Shown piece after piece: positions 16,899-24,291 of a stretch of DNA of 27,811 nucleotides (its first letter is position 1; each line of letters starts with the position of its first letter). Both the position numbers and the translations under genes were made by a program. The stretch spans positions 37,047-64,857 of the forward strand of contig DJEF01000021.1 in assembly GCA_002431285.1 (NCBI GenBank), written 5' to 3'. Origin of the DNA: Ruminococcaceae bacterium UBA5905 (GTDB lineage Bacteria > Bacillota > Clostridia > Oscillospirales > Acutalibacteraceae). The notes under the pieces were generated by a model. That model made no database searches. It saw only the letters and a list, made by a program, of their open reading frames with translations, and had not been told where the DNA came from.

Positions 16899-16939
16899 AA
16901 AAACCAATCTATATTCACTGCTCCACCCACATTAGATGA
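16895..16939 (+). pseudogene. 14-codon frame, possible remnant of an amidase endolysin or a leader peptide
   Basis: An ATG overlapping the Mor-type stop begins MKKPIYIHCSTHIR and ends at 16937-16939, right at the base of the terminator stem. The words YIHCS resemble the N-terminus of Amidase_2-type endolysins, where the histidine binds zinc, and an endolysin follows Mor/C in Mu. It is therefore either the stump of a deleted lysis gene or a leader peptide before an attenuator. The evidence is short. Confidence 0.4.
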
Positions 16940-16982
16940 GGTATGATTGAGACACAAGCTCAATCATACCTTTTCTTTTTTT
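16939..16982 (+). terminator. Strong intrinsic terminator between early and late genes
   Basis: A 13-bp perfect stem AGGTATGATTGAG (16939-16951) and CTCAATCATACCT (16959-16971) with a 7-base loop is followed by TTTTCTTTTTTT. It ends the early transcript. The ribosome site of the next gene starts at once after the T-tract. Confidence 0.93.
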
Positions 16983-16994
16983 GGAGGACCCGCT

Positions 16995-17384
16995 ATGGAA
17001 TTTTCCGCAGGAGCCTGGTGGCTCATCACCTTATTGGTGGGTGCCGTGACGGCTGTATTGTCCTTTTATCTGAAGCGCACCGCCAATAAGGTGGACGAGC
17101 ATGACCGGGAAATCCCCCGGCTGACCCGCTCTGCCGATAAGACGGATAAGCATGAGGAGCAGATCGCCGAGATCCAGCGCACCTACGTTACAAAGGATGA
17201 ACTGTCCGGGGTGCGACAAGAGATCAAGGATGAGTTGCGGAAGATTTCCTGCGATGTTGCGGATATGAAGGACAAAAGCCTGTCTAAAGCGGACTTTATC
17301 CGCACAGCGGCTGCCACCGATGCAAAAATCGACAAGCTGTACGACCTACTGATTCGGAGAGGAGGACCCGGAAATGAAGCCTAA
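16995..17384 (+). CDS. Membrane-anchored coiled-coil phage protein (DUF2730/Mu gp25-like)
   Basis: 129 residues; the ATG at 16995 follows TTGGAGGACC. One N-terminal transmembrane segment (WWLITLLVGAVTAVLSFYL) is followed by a long coiled coil to the end. Size, topology and position just before the gp26- and gp27-like genes match DUF2730 proteins of Mu-like phages. An inner-membrane spanin is an alternative reading from topology alone, but the neighbours favour DUF2730. It is the first gene after the early terminator. Confidence 0.7.
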   Translation: MEFSAGAWWLITLLVGAVTAVLSFYLKRTANKVDEHDREIPRLTRSADKTDKHEEQIAEIQRTYVTKDELSGVRQEIKDELRKISCDVADMKDKSLSKADFIRTAAATDAKIDKLYDLLIRRGGPGNEA

Positions 17385-17700
17385 TGACACCTTAAATCGT
17401 ATGCGCCAGGGCGCTTTCCGCCGTAATAACGGGCTGGTGCTGCGCACGGTCAATATCCTGCGCAGCAAATATGTGCGCCTGACGGATTGCGCCTATGCGC
17501 TGGAGGATATGGCGGAATCGGATTTCACCGACTGCATCAATTTCCTGTTCCGTGCCGGCTATATTGATCTGCGCACCGTTGGCGGTCACCGTCCCGCCAA
17601 TGTAGCCGATTTTGATCTGGCAGAGCTGGAGGCAGCGGTGTCGGCACAGGGCATACGGCTGCTGAACGGCGACATTACCGACGCCGTCGTAGAAATGTGA
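17374..17700 (+). CDS. Mu gp26-like winged-helix phage protein
   Basis: 108 residues overlapping the previous gene by 11 bases, with GAGGAGGACCC before the ATG. The helical core with FTDCINFLFRAGYIDLRTV, followed by ALSAQGIRLL-type wording (VSAQGIRLLNGDITDAVVEM), resembles the winged-helix protein encoded before the small terminase in Mu-like phages. It may take part in packaging or head gene control. Function in the family is not established. Confidence 0.6.
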   Translation: MKPNDTLNRMRQGAFRRNNGLVLRTVNILRSKYVRLTDCAYALEDMAESDFTDCINFLFRAGYIDLRTVGGHRPANVADFDLAELEAAVSAQGIRLLNGDITDAVVEM

Positions 17701-17710
17701 GGTGAGCGCC

Positions 17711-18280
17711 ATGGGCTTTCGACGCCGACAAAACCGGGCAACCGGTGTGATCGACCGGCTGCCGCCCGAAACTAAGGATACGGTCGATCAAATGCTCATC
17801 GGCGGACGACCATATCGGGAGATCGTGGGATATCTGGCGGAGCATGAGATCGCCATATCGCAGCAATCGGTCTGCCGATATGCCCGTCGGTTTTTAGCCA
17901 GTGTAGAGCAGCTGCGCATCGGGCAGGAGAATATGCGGATGCTGATGCAGGAAATGGAGAAATACCCCGAGCTGGATACCACCGAGGCGATCCTGCGGGT
18001 AGCGACCAACAATGTGTTTTCCGCCATCACCGCCATGCCGACAGAAGCATGGGAGGGTATTGACCCCGCCAAGCTACTCAAGGAAGCGGGAGCGCTCATC
18101 CGTGCCGCCGGGTACAAACGCAAAGTGGACCACGATCTCCAGACCGACACCGAGGCGGCGCTGGCAGCGAACCAGAGCTTGCTGTATGAAGTGATCTCCC
18201 GGCAGCATCCGGAGCTGTATGCGCAGCTCACCGAGGTGCTGTCCGCCGCCAAGGGCGCCGCACAGGAGGATGCCATATGA
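17711..18280 (+). CDS. Terminase small subunit (DUF3486, Mu gp27-like)
   Basis: 189 residues; the ATG at 17711 follows GAGGTGA. The N-terminus (IDRLPPETKDTVDQML, PYREIVGYLAEHEIAISQQSVCRYARR) is the DUF3486 helix-turn-helix signature, followed by a helical oligomerisation region. In Mu-like phages this protein recognises the packaging site and delivers DNA to the large subunit. Here an unrelated NusG-like gene separates it from the large subunit. Confidence 0.88.
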   Translation: MGFRRRQNRATGVIDRLPPETKDTVDQMLIGGRPYREIVGYLAEHEIAISQQSVCRYARRFLASVEQLRIGQENMRMLMQEMEKYPELDTTEAILRVATNNVFSAITAMPTEAWEGIDPAKLLKEAGALIRAAGYKRKVDHDLQTDTEAALAANQSLLYEVISRQHPELYAQLTEVLSAAKGAAQEDAI

Positions 18281-18771
18281 TGTATGTACTGCAGATACGC
18301 ACCGGCGAGGAGGAAGCCGTGCTGGAGCAGCTGCGGCACAAAGGCATCGCCGGTCTGCTGCCACAGGAGCTGCGCCTGACCCGTCGGAGAGGCTGCTGGA
18401 CGGAAGAAAAGCACAAGCTGTTGCCGGGCTATCTTTTCGTGGATGTGCAGTATACAGACAGTCTCTACTACGCTATTGTGGCGCTCCCCGCCGTGCTGCG
18501 GGTGCTGAAAGCCGACGGGCGCCCCGCTCCGCTGCCGGAACCGGAGGAGCAATACATCCGCTTTCTTGGCGAAAAGCTCCTGTCCCCGTCGGTCGTGCGG
18601 CGATTACCGGATGGTCGGGGACAGCCCTTGTCCGGCGTGTTGACTCAACTGTCCGATGGCAATATTCGTTATGACTGGCACGCCCGGCGGGCGACCGTCA
18701 CCATTTCCCTGTTCGGCAGCATCAAAACGCTGCGTCTATCCTTCAGGATCCCGGAAGAACCGGCTGGTTGA
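18277..18771 (+). CDS. NusG-family transcription factor (phage NusG/LoaP-like paralog)
   Basis: 164 residues, ATG at 18277 after AGGAGGA, overlapping the small terminase stop. The N-terminal 95 residues read as a NusG NGN domain: YVLQIRTGEEEAVLEQL, then RRRGCWTEEKHKLLPGYLFVDV (family consensus RKLFPGYVFV) and ALPAVLRVL in place of TPGVxxFL. Residues about 105-160 could form a KOW-like barrel (SGVLTQLSDGNIRYDWHARRATVTISLFG). NusG paralogs such as RfaH and LoaP bind RNA polymerase and suppress termination in chosen operons. The gene lies between the terminase subunits and directly upstream of a hairpin cluster with a terminator, so a role in late-gene antitermination is inferred. Confidence 0.78.
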   Translation: MMYVLQIRTGEEEAVLEQLRHKGIAGLLPQELRLTRRRGCWTEEKHKLLPGYLFVDVQYTDSLYYAIVALPAVLRVLKADGRPAPLPEPEEQYIRFLGEKLLSPSVVRRLPDGRGQPLSGVLTQLSDGNIRYDWHARRATVTISLFGSIKTLRLSFRIPEEPAG

Positions 18772-18774
18772 TTC

Positions 18775-18890
18775 GTCCCCGCCGGGAAACCCGGAGGACA
18801 TCATGTTTCCTGCACTCCGGCAAGCTTGTCGGAGCGGGAGAGCCATATGCCCCTTTAATTGCCCTTTAACGGGCTTAAAAGGGACCGTAA
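18775..18890 (+). promoter_or_regulatory. Cluster of RNA hairpins downstream of the NusG-like gene
   Basis: The 201-base gap 18772-18972 holds no supported gene but several foldable units. They are GTCC...CCGGG-AAA-CCCGG...GGAC (18775-18799), the near palindrome CTCCGGCAAGCTTGTCGGAG (18815-18834) and a nested stem of CCCTTTAA around GCCC-TTTAAC-GGGC (about 18851-18883). A terminator follows directly. Such an array is what an RNA-guided antiterminator would need, but it may be only an attenuator. Confidence 0.55.
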
Positions 18891-18925
18891 AGCGGTCTGC
18901 CGTCATCGGTGGACGCTTTTTCTTT
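18891..18925 (+). terminator. Predicted intrinsic terminator before the large terminase gene
   Basis: AGCGGTC (18891-18897) pairs with GACGCT (18912-18917) with one bulged base, enclosing an inner CCG/CGG stem, and is followed by TTTTTCTTT. It lies about 50 bases before the large terminase gene, so read-through or a promoter after it is needed for the head genes. Confidence 0.65.
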
Positions 18926-18972
18926 ACAACAGCGTTTTCGCCCATTTAGACATGAAAGAGAGGTGACACCCT

Positions 18973-20412
18973 TTGCTCAGCCAAAATCGCAAACTGAAAC
19001 TGCTGCGTCGGCAGGCGGCGCCTCCGGCAGCGCTGGACGATGCATACCCGGAGGAAGTACGGCGTCGGCTGCAGGCTGCCCGGACGGATCTGTTTGCCTT
19101 TTGCCGCCTGCGCAACCCGCAGTTTTATCGTCCGGAGCGGGCGTATCTGGTGCGGTTGTGCCGGGAAATGCAGGATTTCTACGAAAGCACCACCGAGCGG
19201 GTCATGCTCATTTGCCTGCCGCCCCGGCACGGCAAAAGCTACACCGCCGAAAACTTTGCGCTGTGGGTGTTCGGTCAGAATGCGGATGAGCAGATCATGA
19301 CCGGCTCCTATAATGAGGATCTGTCCCAGACCTTTGCCCGGGCGGTACGCAACGGTATCGGCGAGGCAAAGGCATCGCCGGATATTCTTGTATATGCCGA
19401 TATTTTCCCCGGTGTGCGCATCCAATACGGAGATGCCAGCGCCAAAAAGTGGAGCTTGGAGGGACATAATACTTCCTATCTGGCGACCAGCCCCGGCGGC
19501 ACTGCCACCGGCTTCGGTGCCAGCCTGCTGATCATCGACGACCTGATCAAAAACGCCGAGGAGGCATTCAATGAGCCGCTGCTCAATAAGCAGTGGCGCT
19601 GGTTTACCGATACTATGTACAGCCGTCTGGAGGAGGGCGGCAAGCTGATGATCATCATGACCCGCTGGGCAGGTAAGGATCTGGCAGGGCGTGCAGAAAA
19701 GCACTTTGCTCAGCTGGGGATCCCGGTGCGCAAGGTAATCCTGCCAGCGGTGCAGCCGGACGGTACCATGCTGTGTCCGGAGGTGCTGTCGGCGGAAAGC
19801 TACCGCATCAAGACTGCCACCATGTCTCCAGAGATCGCCTCCGCCAACTACCAGCAGATCCCCATGGATATCCAGGGGCGGCTGTACTCCTCCTTTGCCA
19901 CCTATGCGCAGCTGCCGGAGCTGACCCGCATCTATGCTTATGTGGACAGCGCTGATACCGGCGCCGATTATCTGTGCGGTCTGGTGTGGGGTGTTCATGA
20001 GCATAAGGCCTATATGCTGGATGTGCTGTACACCAAAGCGCCGATGGAGGACACCGAGCCAGCCGTCGCCCGACTGCTGGATAGCAACGCCGTGCAGCTT
20101 GCCCGTATCGAGGGCAACAATGGCGGGCGGGGCTTTGCCCGCTCCGTGCGGAGAATTTTGGAGGAGCAGCTGCACAACTATCGCGCCCAGGTGCGTACCT
20201 TTACCCAGCACAAGAACAAGGCTGCCCGTATCCTGTCCAACGCCACTTGGGTGATGCAGAATGTCTGTATGCCGGCGGATTGGCGCCTTAAATGGCCGGC
20301 ATATTACGAAGCGATGACGACCTACCAACGGGAGGGACGGGGACAGCACGACGATGCACCCGATGCCACCACCGGTATCTGTGAAACCATGCGTCTGGAG
20401 GGAGATATATGA
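18973..20412 (+). CDS. Terminase large subunit
   Basis: 479 residues; the TTG start at 18973 follows GAGAGGTGA with suitable spacing. The ATPase half carries Walker A PPRHGKS (K88) and a Walker B-like LLIIDD (D189, D190). The nuclease half has D325 (YVDSADTG), E380 (IEGNNGG) and D460/D461 in GQHDDAPDA, the usual acidic cluster. The motif wording fits the Terminase_6/TIGR01630 group found in siphoviruses rather than Mu gp28. It cuts and pumps phage DNA into the prohead through the portal encoded next. The downstream gene overlaps it by 4 bases. Confidence 0.93.
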   Translation: MLSQNRKLKLLRRQAAPPAALDDAYPEEVRRRLQAARTDLFAFCRLRNPQFYRPERAYLVRLCREMQDFYESTTERVMLICLPPRHGKSYTAENFALWVFGQNADEQIMTGSYNEDLSQTFARAVRNGIGEAKASPDILVYADIFPGVRIQYGDASAKKWSLEGHNTSYLATSPGGTATGFGASLLIIDDLIKNAEEAFNEPLLNKQWRWFTDTMYSRLEEGGKLMIIMTRWAGKDLAGRAEKHFAQLGIPVRKVILPAVQPDGTMLCPEVLSAESYRIKTATMSPEIASANYQQIPMDIQGRLYSSFATYAQLPELTRIYAYVDSADTGADYLCGLVWGVHEHKAYMLDVLYTKAPMEDTEPAVARLLDSNAVQLARIEGNNGGRGFARSVRRILEEQLHNYRAQVRTFTQHKNKAARILSNATWVMQNVCMPADWRLKWPAYYEAMTTYQREGRGQHDDAPDATTGICETMRLEGDI

Positions 20413-21884
20413 TGAACTGGAGGGATAAGCTCGTGGAACGGATCCACCGCTGGCTCCGACTGGAGCCGTATACATACAGCCGCTCATTTTCAATCCGGGA
20501 GGGCAGCAGCTTTGAGACCGAGATCCTTTGCCACAGGCTGTGGTACCGGGGCAACGGGGATGAACTGCGGCAATTCTACCGGATGCATACCGGCGGTGTA
20601 TGCGACGATGCAGGGGTCAGCCGCTTCTGGGCGGCGGTGCCGCCCGGCTCCGGGATCCGGAAGATCCATTCCGGACTGCCCGGCAATATGGTGGACACTC
20701 TGGCAGCACTGGTGCTGTCGGATTATGATGGCTTAACGATCCGGGAGAATGATCGCTGGACAGAACTGGCACGCAGCTGCGATCTCACCACCGTGCTGGA
20801 TACCGCCATCCGGGAAACACTGGTGACCGGCGACGGTGCTTTTCAGATCACCTGGGATGCACAATGCGATCCGCATCCCACCGTCCGATTCGTCCCGGCA
20901 GATCGGGTGGAATATCACACCCACGCCGGTCGGCTGACCGGCATTTCCTTTTTCAGCGACTATTGCACCGGCAAGGCTCGGTTCCAGCTGGAGGAGCAAT
21001 ACACCCGTGGACAGATCACCTATATCCTGCGGGATTCCGACGGAAAAGCGGTGCCCCTGGATACCGTGCCGCAGCTGCGCAGTCTCAAGCCGGTAACGCT
21101 GCCCGATAATTTACTGGCGGCGGTGCCGCTGCGGTTTTTCGCCAGCACCCGCTGGCCAGGGCGGGGCAAATCCATCTTCGCCAATAAGACAGACGTGTTT
21201 GACGCTCACGATGAGGTGATCTCCCAATGGATGGATGCCATCCGCTGCGGCAGAGTAATGAAATACATTCCAGCCGACCTTATTCCCCGCCACCCGGAAA
21301 CCGGTCAGCCGCTGCCGGTGAATTCTTTCGGGTCCAACTTTGTTAAAATCGCCGGATCCGCTGATGAGGAAGCCGCGCACCGCATCGACACCATCCAACC
21401 GGAGATCCGGTATGAGGCGTTTTTATCCTCCTATACCGCCACGTTGGATATGTGTTTGCAGGGTGTGCTGTCTCCGGCGACGCTTGGAATCCACATCAGC
21501 GCCGAGGCAAGCGGAGAGAGCCAGCGCCAGCGCAAGGACATCACCGGCTTCACCCGCAATACGATCACCGGCGTGCTGGAAACGGTTATCCCGCAGCTGG
21601 CAACCCTGCTGCTGCGGATCGACGATTGGCTGGGTGGTCGTTCCATTGGCGTATATACACCCAGCGTATCCTTCGGCGAATATGCGGCGCCAGACTTCGG
21701 CACCCGGGTCAAGACCGTCAGCGAGGCGGCAAATGCCGGGATCTTATCCATCCGGGCGCAAGTGGAGCAGCTTTGGGGCGGCAGCAAGGATGACCGCTGG
21801 ATCGAGGAGGAGGTCAACCGTATCCGGGAGGAGCAAGGCATGACCCCTCTGACCGCTGACGTCGTTCAGGAGGATCTGCCGTGA
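20409..21884 (+). CDS. Phage portal protein (SPP1 gp6-like group)
   Basis: 491 residues with GGAGGGAGATAT before two adjacent ATGs. The order of segments (FWAAVPPGSGIRKIHSGLP, FVPADRVEYHTHAGRLTG, ISQWMDAIRCGR, GESQRQRKDITGFTRNT) resembles gp6-type portals of siphoviruses that form the dodecameric DNA gate. It is not similar to the DUF935 portal of Mu, so the head module differs in origin from the early genes. The stop overlaps the GTG of the next gene. Confidence 0.82.
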   Translation: MMNWRDKLVERIHRWLRLEPYTYSRSFSIREGSSFETEILCHRLWYRGNGDELRQFYRMHTGGVCDDAGVSRFWAAVPPGSGIRKIHSGLPGNMVDTLAALVLSDYDGLTIRENDRWTELARSCDLTTVLDTAIRETLVTGDGAFQITWDAQCDPHPTVRFVPADRVEYHTHAGRLTGISFFSDYCTGKARFQLEEQYTRGQITYILRDSDGKAVPLDTVPQLRSLKPVTLPDNLLAAVPLRFFASTRWPGRGKSIFANKTDVFDAHDEVISQWMDAIRCGRVMKYIPADLIPRHPETGQPLPVNSFGSNFVKIAGSADEEAAHRIDTIQPEIRYEAFLSSYTATLDMCLQGVLSPATLGIHISAEASGESQRQRKDITGFTRNTITGVLETVIPQLATLLLRIDDWLGGRSIGVYTPSVSFGEYAAPDFGTRVKTVSEAANAGILSIRAQVEQLWGGSKDDRWIEEEVNRIREEQGMTPLTADVVQEDLP

Positions 21885-23458
21885 CCCCGCAGGAGATCGC
21901 CGACATCTTTGCTGAACTGGAGCTGCAGCTGATCCGCTCTATAAAAAGTACGTTGTTGTCCCGGCAGCAGCCCGGCAACCGCCGGTTGAGTAAGCGGCAG
22001 GAGCTGCAGCGTTTCCGCCGGCGCAATCGGCAGCTTATGGAGCAGGCATCCCCGGAGATCACCCGGGAGATCGCCGCATTGCTGGAGGATGCGTTTGACG
22101 ATGGCGTGCAGGAAACCGCCGCCCAGCATACAGCCGCCCACCCGGAATACGCGTTGGCGGGCGCTTTCGACAGCTTGGATACCCGGCGGCTGGAAACGCT
22201 CATAGAGGATGTACAGGAGGACTTTCGCACTGCCGAAACGGCAGCGCTGCGCCGCACCGACGACATCTATAAAAAGATCGTCTACCGGGCAGAGGCGGCA
22301 CAAGCCTCCGGGCTGCTTACTATGGAGCAGGCGGTGGATCAGGCTGCCCGGGAATTCCTGGAGCGGGGGATCGACTGCATTCAGTATGCAGACGGGCGGC
22401 GGGTCAATATCGCCGCCTATGCGGAGATGGCGCTGCGAACAGCCTCGCTGCGTTCCCGGCTGCGGGGCGATGCGGCGCTGCGCAAGGAATTGGGCGTGGA
22501 TACTGTGGTCGTGTCCCAGTACGGCGCCTGCTCCGATACCTGTCTGCCGTGGCAGGGACGGGTATACATCGACGATGTGTGGGGGGAGCCGCCTCGGGAT
22601 ATCGCTGCCGGGCGGGGACTGAGCCGCAACGGGCGATGGTACCCGCTGCTAAGCGTGGCGGTGGAGGCCGGACTGTTCCACCCCAATTGTCGGCACGAGC
22701 TGTCTACCTGGTATGAGGGGATCAGCAAGCCGCCATCGGTGCTGGATGCCACGAGGATCCGCCGCACAGCGACACTGGAGAACCGCCAGCGGGAGCTGGA
22801 GCGGAAGGTGCGCAAATATAAACGGCTGGAGGCTGGAGCCCTGGATCCGGCGAACGAAAAGAAATACCGGCAAAAGCGCATGGCTGCGCAAAAGCAGCTG
22901 CGGGAGCACATCGCCGCCAACAGCGATGTCCTGCGCCGGGATTACTGGCGGGAAAAGACATACGGTATGCAGCAACAACCCAAGCGACAATTGACTTCAC
23001 AGGTCAAACATGCTACACTGTCGGAGGAAGATGTTTACGCCTTAGACCAGTACAAAAAATCCGGTGTGGCGTATCCGCTCAATTATTCCTTGCGCAACGG
23101 TTTGGAATTATCCGAGCAGGAATCCGATTTAGTACGCCGCATTGATGCGGCGCTGGATAAGTTGCCGGAATATACCGGCACGGTGTACCGATCAGTCAGT
23201 GCAGCATCTCTGGATGATGTGGAGGCGTTTGAGCAGACGCATAAGCCGCTGGGGTATATCCGGTATTATGCGTATACATCTACCTCGGCAGATGCTCCGT
23301 ATGACCCGACAATGGAATACCAGTTCGTGATTCGTTCCAGGCATGGCAGGGATATGCGCCGGTACAATCCGTTGGAGCAAGAGATCCTGTTCAAGAGAGG
23401 AACCGTGTTTATCATTACAAAGCGTATCGGAAATACATTCTATATGGAGGAGATATGA
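21881..23458 (+). CDS. Minor capsid protein fused to a C-terminal ADP-ribosyltransferase domain
   Basis: 525 residues from a GTG at 21881 (CAGGAGG upstream). The N-terminal 290 residues are a phage minor head protein of the Phage_min_cap2/Mu F type, with VSQYGACSDTCLPWQGRVY and GLFHPNCRHELSTW as the conserved Cys/His region. A basic coiled coil (about 300-350) links to a C-terminal ART domain. That domain has R437 (TVYRSVS), S467-T-S469 (YTSTSAD) and E499-Q-E501 (LEQEILFKRGTVF), the complete R-S-ExE set of arginine-type mono-ADP-ribosyltransferases. It would be carried in the particle and could act on host proteins after DNA entry, or during assembly. Target unknown. Confidence 0.88.
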   Translation: MTPQEIADIFAELELQLIRSIKSTLLSRQQPGNRRLSKRQELQRFRRRNRQLMEQASPEITREIAALLEDAFDDGVQETAAQHTAAHPEYALAGAFDSLDTRRLETLIEDVQEDFRTAETAALRRTDDIYKKIVYRAEAAQASGLLTMEQAVDQAAREFLERGIDCIQYADGRRVNIAAYAEMALRTASLRSRLRGDAALRKELGVDTVVVSQYGACSDTCLPWQGRVYIDDVWGEPPRDIAAGRGLSRNGRWYPLLSVAVEAGLFHPNCRHELSTWYEGISKPPSVLDATRIRRTATLENRQRELERKVRKYKRLEAGALDPANEKKYRQKRMAAQKQLREHIAANSDVLRRDYWREKTYGMQQQPKRQLTSQVKHATLSEEDVYALDQYKKSGVAYPLNYSLRNGLELSEQESDLVRRIDAALDKLPEYTGTVYRSVSAASLDDVEAFEQTHKPLGYIRYYAYTSTSADAPYDPTMEYQFVIRSRHGRDMRRYNPLEQEILFKRGTVFIITKRIGNTFYMEEI

Positions 23459-23459
23459 T

Positions 23460-23726
23460 ATGTTGACACGGGCAGAATTTGAAACGCTTTCTCAAGCAGA
23501 AAAACTGCGGCGATACAAGGAGCTCTCCTACGGGGATCAACAGTATATTCAGATGACCTGTGATCCCGGCGGACATCGTGGTATTTGCAACTTCTGCCGT
23601 CACTATATCGGTCTTGCCAAATGCGCAGCGTTTCCAAACGGGATTCCAAAAGCGTTGCTGCTACAAGATAGCCACGATGCCCCTTTTCCCGGTGATAACG
23701 GGTATCGGTTTGAACCGAAAGATTAA
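23460..23726 (+). CDS. Small Cys-containing protein downstream of the ADP-ribosyltransferase
   Basis: 88 residues; GGAGGAG lies 7 bases before the ATG. The C-terminal half holds CNFCRHY, KCAAFPNGIP and PGDNGYRFEP, a pattern I recall from a widespread uncharacterised family (CxxC...CxAFPxGIP...H...PGDNGI.FEP). The cysteines may bind metal. It begins one base after the stop of the capsid-ART gene and is followed by a terminator, so it belongs to that transcript. An immunity or accessory role for the ART domain is conceivable but unproven. Confidence 0.7.
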   Translation: MLTRAEFETLSQAEKLRRYKELSYGDQQYIQMTCDPGGHRGICNFCRHYIGLAKCAAFPNGIPKALLLQDSHDAPFPGDNGYRFEPKD

Positions 23727-23745
23727 ATCACCATTTAATCCGTCT

Positions 23746-23778
23746 AAAAGCCTGTGTTAAGCGGGCTTTTAATTTTTT
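23746..23778 (+). terminator. Predicted intrinsic terminator
   Basis: AAAAGCCTG (23746-23754) pairs with CGGGCTTTT (23762-23770), including one T-G wobble, and AATTTTTT follows. It separates the portal/minor-capsid block from the scaffold and capsid genes. Confidence 0.7.
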
Positions 23779-23808
23779 ACCCATTTTACAGTAAAAGGAG
23801 GAAAACCC

Positions 23809-24273
23809 ATGAGTACAGATCCCAAGAAAAAGCCGGATACGGAACCGGCAGCAGACCCCGGCAAGGCAGAGCCTACACCGCCCCCGGCGCAGGAGCCGCC
23901 TACTCCTACACCGGAGCCCCCGGCATCATCTGCCACCGATCCCACACCGGCAGCCGATCCCGCACCCGACCCTACGGAGGAGCTGGCTGCCCTGCGCATG
24001 GAACTGCAGACTGCCAATGCCAAGCTGGCCGCCTACAAAGCTGGCGCACCGGCGGAGGTGGTGGACGATGCCGTGGTGCTGGCGCTCCACGATCTGCAGC
24101 AGACCGGAGCGGCAGTCACAGCTCAGACACTGGATGATGCCGTGACCGCTGTGCTGCAGCGACACCCGGACTGGCAGCGGCACTCTCCGCCTGCCCCTGT
24201 CAAAGCCGGCGCACCGGAGCCGGAACCGAAACCCACCGACAAGACCCTGCCGTCCGGCACGGTCTCTTTTTAA
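23809..24273 (+). CDS. Capsid scaffold-like protein
   Basis: 154 residues with AAAAGGAGG before the ATG. The N-terminal 55 residues are Pro/Ala/Thr-rich and disordered; a short coiled coil (ELAALRMELQTANAKLAAYK) and a helical region follow, with a further Pro-rich tail. This composition and its place directly upstream of the major capsid gene are typical of phage scaffold or decoration proteins. The assignment rests on position and composition only. Confidence 0.6.
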   Translation: MSTDPKKKPDTEPAADPGKAEPTPPPAQEPPTPTPEPPASSATDPTPAADPAPDPTEELAALRMELQTANAKLAAYKAGAPAEVVDDAVVLALHDLQQTGAAVTAQTLDDAVTAVLQRHPDWQRHSPPAPVKAGAPEPEPKPTDKTLPSGTVSF

Positions 24274-24291
24274 TGTAAGGAGGAAATCAAT

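Noticed and set aside
18946..20493. Minus-strand open frame of over 500 codons
   Set aside because: It mirrors the large terminase gene and has shadow-like composition.
23809..24273. Pro/Ala-rich protein as a surface or cell-wall linker protein
   Set aside because: It has no signal peptide or anchor and lies directly before the major capsid gene, so a scaffold role fits better.
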